From an uncultured Agathobacter sp. (lineage in GTDB: Bacteria > Bacillota > Clostridia > Lachnospirales > Lachnospiraceae), in contig CAKRLV010000034.1 of the NCBI GenBank assembly GCA_934359755.1, positions 1 through 25,777 on the forward strand: 25,777 nt of DNA, in the 5' to 3' direction. The notes beneath the pieces are model-generated. The model was not told where the DNA came from. It did not search any database and was given only the letters and a program-made list of their open reading frames with translations. A program made the translations under genes and the position numbers. Shown piece after piece: positions 8,647 through 14,080 of the stretch (its first letter is position 1; the number at the start of each line of letters is the position of its first letter).

Positions 8647-8689
8647 ATAGTGATAAAACATTTATCCTTTAACAGGATAAAAACACTAT
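8647..8689 (-). promoter_or_regulatory. Hairpin at the 5' end of the trkA leader
   Basis: ATAGTG (8647-8652) pairs with CACTAT (8684-8689) and TTTATCCT (8661-8668) pairs with AGGATAAA (8674-8681), an interrupted stem of 14 bp with a 5-base loop. It falls right after the predicted transcription start and ends before the ribosome site. It could stabilise the mRNA 5' end or be a regulator site. It is far too small for a cyclic-di-AMP (ydaO) riboswitch. Confidence 0.45.
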
Positions 8690-8694
8690 CTAGC

Positions 8695-8703
8695 ATTATA
8701 ACA
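8695..8703 (-). promoter_or_regulatory. Extended -10 promoter of trkA-trkH
   Basis: On the - strand TGTTATAAT gives a perfect TATAAT with the TGn extension. No good -35 is seen at 17 bases, which is typical of extended -10 promoters. Transcription would begin near 8688. Confidence 0.5.
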
Positions 8704-8734
8704 TAGAAGAGTTTGATTATAAAGTCATAAACAA

Positions 8735-8765
8735 ATGAAAAAGGTCCAGCAATAGCTGAACCTTT
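8735..8765 (-). terminator. Terminator-like hairpin for - strand transcription
   Basis: AAAGGTCCAGC (8740-8750) and GCTGAACCTTT (8755-8765) pair with one mismatch around a 4-base loop. On the - strand it is followed by TTTTTCATTT, whereas on the + strand no T-run follows. It must therefore serve a - strand transcript arising between it and the PHP gene, and no clear gene is found there. Confidence 0.6.
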
Positions 8766-8900
8766 CCAAAATATAGTTGTCTAATTAGTTTACGCTGCTC
8801 TTGACATAGCCTCGTTGAAGTCTTTTGTGCCTTTCCAGATTTTTGATTTGTAAGGATTTTTCTTCTGCTCTATTGAGCGTTTGATGATTACGCTGATGTA

Positions 8901-8929
8901 TTGTAAATAATCGTAAATAATGCTACAAT
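8901..8929 (+). promoter_or_regulatory. Promoter of the PHP phosphatase gene
   Basis: TTGTAA (8901-8906), a 17-base spacer, TACAAT (8924-8929). The inverted repeat TATTGTA (8899-8905) / TACAATA (8924-8930) overlays both elements and might be an operator. The start would be near 8936, leaving a leader of about 37 bases. Confidence 0.6.
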
Positions 8930-8972
8930 ACGTGCAAATATTTGAAACTAGAGTTTGCAAATAGGAGGAAAA

Positions 8973-9746
8973 ATGCAGGATTTTTTGAAGGCAAACTTCC
9001 ATACACATACAACCAGATGCCAGCATGCAATAGACAGCGAGCAGGAGTACATAGAAGCTGCTATTGAGATGGGAATAAAGCGACTTGGATTTTCAGATCA
9101 TATACCATGTCCTTTTTCGGATGGCTATGTATCTAATATAAGAATGAGAATGGAACAGGCACTAGAATATGTGCAGACAATCAGAAGATTGGCAGATGAA
9201 TATAAATCGCAGATAGAAATTCTTGTTGGGTTTGAGGCCGAATATATTCCAGAATTTTTTGAAGCACAAAGAAAAATGTGCAAAGAGCTGGATGTAGATT
9301 ATATGATTATGGGGCAGCACTTTCTAAGGAGTGAAGCAAAAGGACCATACTCGGGCACGAATACTGATGATGAAAGCAGAATAAGAGAATATGTTGATTC
9401 TGTAATAGAAGGTATGAAAACAGGAATGTATGCGTATCTTGCACACCCGGACCTTATTAATTATAAAGGAATGGATTCTGTATATGACTGGGAGATGACA
9501 AGACTCTGCAAAGACCTTAAGAAGCTTAATATTCCACTGGAGATAAATCTGCTTGGAATTGCGGAAGGAAAGCATTACCCACAAGAGCGGTTCTGGAAAA
9601 TCCCGGGAGAGATAGGAAATGAGGTTATATTGGGGCTTGATGCTCACTGTGCAGCCCAGATGAAAAATGTGGACAGCTACAACAAGGCAATGGATATTGT
9701 GAACAGATATAACCTTAATTTAATAGAAGATATTCGGTTAAATTGA
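8973..9746 (+). CDS. PHP-family histidinol-phosphatase-like enzyme
   Basis: 257 residues from the ATG at 8973, preceded by AGGAGG at 8963-8968; an in-frame TTG at 8955 lies before that ribosome site and is rejected. Metal-binding residues of the PHP fold are all visible: H10 and H12 (FHTHTT), H18, D42-H43 (FSDHIP), E88/E90 (GFEAE), H116 (GQHF), H158 (AHPD) and D223/H225 (DAH). Length and motif order match the HisJ/HisK type that dephosphorylates L-histidinol phosphate in histidine synthesis. No other his gene is in the window, so a broader phosphoesterase role is possible. Transcribed alone from its own promoter. Confidence 0.85.
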   Translation: MQDFLKANFHTHTTRCQHAIDSEQEYIEAAIEMGIKRLGFSDHIPCPFSDGYVSNIRMRMEQALEYVQTIRRLADEYKSQIEILVGFEAEYIPEFFEAQRKMCKELDVDYMIMGQHFLRSEAKGPYSGTNTDDESRIREYVDSVIEGMKTGMYAYLAHPDLINYKGMDSVYDWEMTRLCKDLKKLNIPLEINLLGIAEGKHYPQERFWKIPGEIGNEVILGLDAHCAAQMKNVDSYNKAMDIVNRYNLNLIEDIRLN

Positions 9747-9871
9747 AAGTGACTGAAATGTATCTAAATTATCAGAATAATTAAACAAAAAGGAGCACTA
9801 GCTGATTTGCCTTTTACAGTCAAGTGAAAAATTTTACAAAAGAAGAGCAATGTTTTGTGAGATTTGACTTA

Positions 9872-9900
9872 TGGAATCTGCGCACAAGATGTTGTATAAT
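9872..9900 (+). promoter_or_regulatory. Possible promoter of the small Cys-rich gene
   Basis: A perfect TATAAT at 9895-9900 lies 40 bases before the start codon. The hexamer at the right distance, TGGAAT (9872-9877), matches only 3 of 6 of the -35 consensus. Confidence 0.4.
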
Positions 9901-9940
9901 GAACTTCGTTGAGTTACAAAATTTAGTAAGGAGAACAGTT

Positions 9941-10117
9941 ATGTCGGACGAAGTATTAGATGATGTAATGATTAAAGGAACATGTAAAGGAAAGGCTGAG
10001 GCAATCGTGAATTGCCAGTGTAATATTGAGAGTGCTCCATCGCGTTGCGAGCAGGCAGAACACTGTATGTTTTACTCATATTACAAATGCAGCAAACAGT
10101 GGAAGAGATTAGCATAG
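9941..10117 (+). CDS. Small cysteine-rich protein of unknown function
   Basis: 58 residues starting at the ATG at 9941, with AAGGAG at 9928-9933 seven bases upstream. The in-frame ATG at 9899 overlaps the predicted -10 box and cannot be the start. Six cysteines (C15, C25, C27, C36, C42, C50) make up a tenth of the protein, arranged as CxxxxxxxxxCxC then single Cys at spacings of 9, 6 and 8. There is no signal peptide or membrane segment, so a cytoplasmic metal- or Fe-S-binding role is more likely than disulfides, but this is inference. I do not recognise the family. It has its own -10 and is followed by a terminator, so it is a monocistronic gene. Confidence 0.75.
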   Translation: MSDEVLDDVMIKGTCKGKAEAIVNCQCNIESAPSRCEQAEHCMFYSYYKCSKQWKRLA

Positions 10118-10142
10118 AGCTGACCCAATAGTTAAACTAATG

Positions 10143-10180
10143 ACTCCTGCTTAGGCAAAGATGCCCAAGCAGGAGTTTTG
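10143..10180 (+). terminator. Terminator after the small Cys-rich gene
   Basis: ACTCCTGCTT (10143-10152) pairs with AAGCAGGAGT (10167-10176), and GGC/GCC extends it inside. The T-run is short (TTTT). Confidence 0.7.
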
Positions 10181-10202
10181 CGTTAAAAAGGAGGTATGAT
10201 AT

Positions 10203-10685
10203 TTGAAGAGGATACTTGTGCTTAGTGATTCACATGGAGATATTATTGATTTGATGACAGCAATTTCAAGTGATAAATGGGATCTGGTTGTCCATCTTGG
10301 AGACTGTAAAGCTGATTTGTTAAGGGTTAAGGCCCGATTTGAAGGACTTGCTTTTGAAAATGTGTCTGGAAATTGTGACTTTGATATGCTTAGTGAGTCA
10401 GAGAAAATCATAGAAGTTGAAGGCAAGAAGATACTATTATGTCATGGCCATACATATAATGTTAAAGCTGGTTATCTTAATCTTGAGATGGCAGCGAGAC
10501 AAAAAGGTGTAGATGTTGCGCTCTTTGGACATACGCATAAGGTATTTTATGATAATCATAATGGGATTGTTATGATGAATCCGGGAAGTATAGGTGCACC
10601 TCCATTTGACGTGCCACCTTCATACGGAATACTTACAATTAATGATGATGGGACGATAAGCACGGATATTAGGTATATAGAGTAG
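10203..10685 (+). CDS. YfcE/MJ0936-family metallophosphoesterase
   Basis: 160 residues, the usual length for this family. Two-metal site residues are all present: D9 and H11 (SDSHGD), D34 (LGDC), N57 (SGNCD), H81 (CHGH), H110 and H112 (FGHTH), followed by the family's NPGSIGAP (126-133). These enzymes hydrolyse phosphodiesters such as bis-pNPP in vitro; physiological substrates are mostly unknown. The start is a TTG at 10203 with AAGGAGG at 10188-10194, 8 bases upstream. The ATG at 10196 is out of frame. It follows the terminator of the Cys-rich gene closely, so its promoter may be weak or rely on read-through. Confidence 0.9.
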   Translation: MKRILVLSDSHGDIIDLMTAISSDKWDLVVHLGDCKADLLRVKARFEGLAFENVSGNCDFDMLSESEKIIEVEGKKILLCHGHTYNVKAGYLNLEMAARQKGVDVALFGHTHKVFYDNHNGIVMMNPGSIGAPPFDVPPSYGILTINDDGTISTDIRYIE

Positions 10686-10711
10686 TTATAGTCTCCATTT
10701 ATATAAAGAAA

Positions 10712-10741
10712 TTGACTTATACAGGGTGTTCGCTGTATAAT
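10712..10741 (+). promoter_or_regulatory. Promoter of the aspartate kinase gene
   Basis: TTGACT (10712-10717), 18-base spacer, TATAAT (10736-10741). The leader is only about 30 bases, too short for a lysine riboswitch or T-box. Confidence 0.75.
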
Positions 10742-10779
10742 ACATCAATATCTAAAGGTTTAAGAGGAGCATAAGAAAA

Positions 10780-12099
10780 ATGGTTAAGGTTGTCAAATTT
10801 GGTGGTAGTTCATTGGCAAGCGCAGAGCAGTTTGCTAAAGTTGGTGATATTATACGAGCAGATGAGTCTCGTAGATATGTGGTACCTAGTGCACCAGGAA
10901 AGAGAAATTCCAAAGATACAAAAGTAACAGATATGCTTTATGAGTGCTATGCATTAGCAGAAGCAGATGAAGATTTCAGAGTACAGCTCATGAAAATTAA
11001 AGACAGATATGATTCCATTATCAACGGATTAAATCTCAAGCTTTCCCTTGAAGAAGAGTTCCAGACAATTTCAAAGAACTTTAAAGCTAAGGCAGGTTCT
11101 GATTATGCAGCATCAAGGGGAGAATATCTCAATGGAATTATCATGGCTAATTATTTAGGCTACGAATTCATTGATTCTGCAACAGTAATTTTCTTTGATG
11201 AAGATGGTAATTTCGATGCAGAAAAGACAGATAAGGTTCTTGGAAAGAAGCTTGAAAGTTGCGAGAAAGCTGTTATTCCAGGATTCTACGGAGCATATGA
11301 AGATGGAAGAGTAAAGACATTTTCCCGTGGTGGCTCAGATATCACAGGTTCTATTGTTGCAAAGGCATGTCATGCAAGCATGTATGAGAACTGGACAGAT
11401 GTATCAGGATGTCTTGTAGCTGATCCTAGAGTTATTGATAATCCACAGCCTATTAAAGTTGTAACATACAGAGAGCTCAGAGAGCTGTCATATATGGGTG
11501 CATCAGTTCTTCATGAGGATGCAGTATTTCCAGTAAGAAGAGCAGGTATTCCAATCAATATCAGAAATACTAACGATCCGGAAGCAGCAGGCACACTTAT
11601 TGTTGAGAGTACTTGTCAGAAGCCTGATTATACAATCACAGGTATAGCTGGAAAGAAGGGCTTTGTCGCTGTAAATATTGAAAAAGACAAGATGAATTCT
11701 GAAATTGGATTCTGTAGAAAGACATTACAGGCATTTGAAGAGAATGGTATCTCTATTGAGCATATGCCATCTGGAATTGATACTATGACTGTATTTGTTC
11801 ATCAGGCAGAATTTGAAGGAAAAGAGCAGCAGGTAATCAGTTCTATCAGAAGACTTGCAAAGCCAGATGTGATTGATCTTGAGGCAGATCTTGGTCTTAT
11901 CGCAGTTGTAGGTAGAGGAATGAGAGCTACAAGAGGTACTGCGGGAAGAATTTTTTCAGCACTTGCCCATGCAAATATCAATGTCAGAATGATTGACCAG
12001 GGTTCTTCAGAGCTTAATATAATTATTGGTGTCTCAAATGATGATTTTGATGCTGCAATCAAAGCAATATACGATATTTTTGTAGAAACAAGACTATAG
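10780..12099 (+). CDS. Aspartate kinase
   Basis: 439 residues. It phosphorylates L-aspartate with ATP, the first step toward lysine, diaminopimelate, threonine, methionine and dipicolinate. The kinase domain shows KFGGSS (6-11), the substrate/ATP loop SRGGSDITG (182-190) and YMGASVLHEDA (238-248). Two C-terminal ACT domains (about 285-365 and 370-439) provide allosteric control by an amino acid; the second carries VVGRGMRATRGTAGR. GAGGAG lies 10 bases before the ATG. It has its own vegetative-type promoter and no leader attenuator. It stands directly upstream of dpaA-dpaB, paralleling the spoVF-asd-dapG arrangement of Bacillus, so it may also supply the dipicolinate pathway. Which isozyme (lysC or dapG type) cannot be decided. 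Confidence 0.95.
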   Translation: MVKVVKFGGSSLASAEQFAKVGDIIRADESRRYVVPSAPGKRNSKDTKVTDMLYECYALAEADEDFRVQLMKIKDRYDSIINGLNLKLSLEEEFQTISKNFKAKAGSDYAASRGEYLNGIIMANYLGYEFIDSATVIFFDEDGNFDAEKTDKVLGKKLESCEKAVIPGFYGAYEDGRVKTFSRGGSDITGSIVAKACHASMYENWTDVSGCLVADPRVIDNPQPIKVVTYRELRELSYMGASVLHEDAVFPVRRAGIPINIRNTNDPEAAGTLIVESTCQKPDYTITGIAGKKGFVAVNIEKDKMNSEIGFCRKTLQAFEENGISIEHMPSGIDTMTVFVHQAEFEGKEQQVISSIRRLAKPDVIDLEADLGLIAVVGRGMRATRGTAGRIFSALAHANINVRMIDQGSSELNIIIGVSNDDFDAAIKAIYDIFVETRL

Positions 12100-12111
12100 T
12101 TTGGATATGTA

Positions 12112-12138
12112 ACGAATGACGCTTCTTTTCATATATTA
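12112..12138 (+). promoter_or_regulatory. Sigma-K-like promoter candidate for dpaA
   Basis: AC at 12112-12113, 16 bases, then CATATATTA (12130-12138), fitting the Bacillus sigma-K pattern AC-N16/17-CATAnnnTA. Transcription would begin about 12144-12146, leaving AAGGGAG as an unstructured ribosome site right at the mRNA 5' end. In Bacillus the dipicolinate synthase operon is sigma-K dependent. The motif is AT-rich and short, so chance is possible. Confidence 0.35.
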
Positions 12139-12158
12139 TATGGAAGGGAGCGTTTTTT
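12119..12158 (+). terminator. Hairpin ending the kinase gene and masking the dpaA ribosome site
   Basis: ACGCTTCTTTTCATAT (12119-12134) pairs over all 16 positions (three G-U) with ATATGGAAGGGAGCGT (12138-12153), with a 3-base loop and T6 at 12153-12158. It has the form of an intrinsic terminator. The dpaA ATG starts at 12159, immediately after the T-run, and its ribosome site GGAAGGGAG is inside the right arm. Confidence 0.8.
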
Positions 12159-12995
12159 ATGTGCTTGAATTTATATGTGATAAATACTGATGAAAGGCAG
12201 AAGTATCTGTCTGAATCATTGAACGGAATAAAAAAAGGCAGTACGACAATAGATACAATAAAAGAGGCTGCGAACAATTGGTATGTCCTGCCAACGCCGC
12301 TTTACAAATACGATTTTGATAAAGTAGATGAAGGTTTGAAAAGAAGATTAAGTGACGATAATACTTTAGTCTTTGCGGGGGCGGTAAAAGGAAAGTGGCA
12401 GACTTTTTTTGAACAGAATAATATAGAGTACTATGATTTTATGATGGATGATGCGGTGGTGTTGCAGAATGCGGATGTGACAGCGGAGGCCACAATTATG
12501 ATTTATCTTGCAAACAGCAGATATGCAGTGCGAGGACAGAAGATAATAGTATCTGGTTATGGTCGCTGTGGGCAGCTTATCGCAGAAAAATTTGCAGCAC
12601 TTGGAGCTAATGTGACAATAATGGCAAGAAGCAGGGAAGCTAGAAAAAGTGCCAGAAATGCGGGCTGTAATGCTATTCCTTTTTCATATGGACCACAGGA
12701 AGCATATGGCACAGTTGCACTTATTAATACAGTGCCACAGAAAGTCATCGGTAAATGTATACTTTCAGAACTGCAAAAGGACTGCCTGCTTATAGAGATT
12801 GCTTCAACACCAGGGGGATTTGACATGGAGATGGTAAATAAATATGGGGTAAGGTATATAAATGCACCTGGACTTCCTTCAAAATATCTACAAAAAACAA
12901 GTGGAATGATACTTGCAAATTGTATAAATGGATTTGTAAAAACAAGATTTGAAAATGGAGTGGAGAATATATGGATTTATCAGGTCTCACCATAG
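12159..12995 (+). CDS. dpaA: Dipicolinate synthase subunit A
   Basis: 278 residues, close to the Bacillus SpoVFA/DpaA subunit (about 300). With DpaB it oxidises dihydrodipicolinate to dipicolinic acid in the mother cell; the product goes to the spore core. A mixed N-terminal domain is followed by the conserved DDAVVLQNADVTAE (97-110), then an NAD(P)-binding Rossmann fold with GYGRCG (133-138) after strand KIIVS. It resembles the alanine dehydrogenase/SAHH-type fold of the family and contains INAPGLPSKY near the end. AAGGGAG lies 8 bases before the ATG. It overlaps dpaB by 25 bases. Its presence implies a spore-forming ancestry or capacity. Confidence 0.9.
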   Translation: MCLNLYVINTDERQKYLSESLNGIKKGSTTIDTIKEAANNWYVLPTPLYKYDFDKVDEGLKRRLSDDNTLVFAGAVKGKWQTFFEQNNIEYYDFMMDDAVVLQNADVTAEATIMIYLANSRYAVRGQKIIVSGYGRCGQLIAEKFAALGANVTIMARSREARKSARNAGCNAIPFSYGPQEAYGTVALINTVPQKVIGKCILSELQKDCLLIEIASTPGGFDMEMVNKYGVRYINAPGLPSKYLQKTSGMILANCINGFVKTRFENGVENIWIYQVSP

Positions 12996-13552
12996 GGTAT
13001 GGTATAACCGGTTCGTTTTGTACACTTGAAAAAACAAAGAGTGCTATTGCAAAAATAGTAGAGCTTGGTGCGAAAGTGATTCCCGTATTTTCCTATAATG
13101 TCATGAATACAGATACCAGGTTTGGAAAGGCTGGAACATTCATAGAAACAGTAGGAAATATGACAGGAAATTGTGGGATTTTCACCATTCCACAGGCTGA
13201 ACCTGTTGGACCACAGAAGATGTTTGATATAATGATAATAGCACCTTGTACAGGGAATACTGCTGCAAAACTCTGCAGTGGTATTGTCGATACACCTGTA
13301 CTTATGGCAGCAAAAGCCCATATGAGAAATGGAAGACCGCTAGTGATTGCACTTGCGACAAATGATGCATTAGGAATAAATTTCAAAACAGTTGGGAATC
13401 TGATGAACATGAAAAATATCTATTTTGTACCATTTGGTCAGGATGATTATGAAAAAAAGCCGAATTCCCTTGTATGCGATATGGAGAAAATACCTGATAC
13501 ACTTATCAGTGCATTGGAGCAAAAACAGATACAGCCCATTCTTAGTAAATGA
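12971..13552 (+). CDS. dpaB: Dipicolinate synthase subunit B
   Basis: 193 residues, matching the family length of about 200. Flavoprotein-like fold of the DpaB/SpoVFB type: the N-terminal GYGITGSFCT loop (8-17), the FMN-site-like APCTGN stretch with AKLCSGI, TPVLMAAKAHMRNGRP and the later ATNDALG. It works with DpaA in making dipicolinic acid. The ATG at 12971 has GGAG 5 bases upstream, and the 25-base overlap with dpaA indicates translational coupling. A strong terminator follows, so dpaA-dpaB form one unit, with or without read-through from the aspartate kinase gene. Confidence 0.92.
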   Translation: MDLSGLTIGYGITGSFCTLEKTKSAIAKIVELGAKVIPVFSYNVMNTDTRFGKAGTFIETVGNMTGNCGIFTIPQAEPVGPQKMFDIMIIAPCTGNTAAKLCSGIVDTPVLMAAKAHMRNGRPLVIALATNDALGINFKTVGNLMNMKNIYFVPFGQDDYEKKPNSLVCDMEKIPDTLISALEQKQIQPILSK

Positions 13553-13570
13553 ATAAAAAATAGGCATACA

Positions 13571-13608
13571 AAAAGCGCATTAGAAATTTATTAAACTAAT
13601 GCGCTTTT
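13571..13608. terminator. Bidirectional terminator between dpaB and the TSCPD gene
   Basis: AAAAGCGCATTAG (13571-13583) pairs perfectly over 13 bases with CTAATGCGCTTTT (13596-13608); A/T tails on both outer sides serve the converging genes. Confidence 0.85.
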
Positions 13609-13626
13609 ACTATATAGGAGATACTT

Positions 13627-13890
13627 TTATTTAGTCTGTGAAGCCTCATATGCCTCGCGGCATGCCTTAGCAAGCTGGTCGCCGCATGAGGTGTTCTTGA
13701 ATCCACATTTGATTCCTGCAATCTTTTCTTCTACCTGTTCAACGGTAAGTCCGTCGACAAGTCTGGGAATTGCTTTGAGATTTCCGTTGCATCCTCCTGT
13801 AAATCTGACATTATGAACAATGTTACCATCAAGCTCTAATTCTATTAAAGTAGAGCATGTGCCTTTAGTTTTGTAAGTGTAAGAAAACAT
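13627..13890 (-). CDS. TSCPD-domain protein (TIGR03905, 4-Cys type)
   Basis: 87 residues covering one TSCPD domain. Cysteines C12, C34, C62, C69 and C77 are spaced as in the TIGR03905 family, with FTGGCNGN (30-37) and NTSCGDQLAKA (66-76). The domain is named for the motif TSCPD; here Pro is replaced by Gly (TSCGD). Related domains occur at the C-terminus of B12-dependent ribonucleotide reductase, and a metal or Fe-S cluster is suspected but not proven. No signal peptide. AGGAGG at 13897-13902 is 6 bases before the ATG. Monocistronic, converging on dpaB. Confidence 0.88.
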   Translation of the reverse strand: MFSYTYKTKGTCSTLIELELDGNIVHNVRFTGGCNGNLKAIPRLVDGLTVEQVEEKIAGIKCGFKNTSCGDQLAKACREAYEASQTK

Positions 13891-13926
13891 AAAAATCCTC
13901 CTTTGTGTAAATCATCTCTAAGGCAA

Positions 13927-13956
13927 AGTATACACACATGGAATGCAAAAATGCAA
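13927..13956 (-). promoter_or_regulatory. Promoter of the TSCPD gene
   Basis: On the - strand TTGCAT (13956-13951), 18-base spacer, TATACT (13932-13927). Confidence 0.55.
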
Positions 13957-13996
13957 TATGTTTACAAAAAGTTAATAAAACATTTACGGCTTAGAG

Positions 13997-14025
13997 TTGT
14001 GAATTTTTGGCAGAAGTGGTAAAAT
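13997..14025 (+). promoter_or_regulatory. Promoter of secA
   Basis: TTGTGA (13997-14002), 17-base spacer, TAAAAT (14020-14025). The leader of about 50 bases contains a small hairpin at 14041-14054 and an AGGAG just before the ATG. Confidence 0.5.
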
Positions 14026-14080
14026 ACCGATATTATGAGCCCATATTTATATGGCAATCGTTGTATGATAGGAGATTTGT

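Larger units (their letters stand above)
8629..8972. other. Intergenic region between trkA and the PHP gene
   Basis: A 344-base stretch without a convincing gene. From left to right it holds the trkA leader hairpin, the trkA promoter, a terminator-like hairpin acting on the - strand, the tail of a - strand open frame ending at 8790, and the promoter of the PHP gene. The tail encodes a basic peptide ending KDFNEAMSRAA, directly before the terminator, but no start codon with a ribosome site precedes it. Confidence 0.5.

Noticed and set aside
8790..9026. 78-residue - strand open frame ending before a terminator
   Set aside because: Its ATG codons lie inside the PHP gene without a ribosome site, and no plausible start exists in the intergenic part; reported only as an anomaly.
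9824..9940. N-terminal extension of the small Cys-rich protein (GTG at 9824 or ATG at 9899)
   Set aside because: The ATG at 9899 overlaps the -10 box and neither has a ribosome site, whereas the ATG at 9941 has AAGGAG at the right distance.
10742..10779. Lysine riboswitch or T-box before the aspartate kinase gene
   Set aside because: The leader from the clear promoter is only about 30 bases, too short for either.
13093..13410. 105-residue open frame antisense to dpaB
   Set aside because: It is a shadow of the well-conserved dpaB gene, with no start signals.
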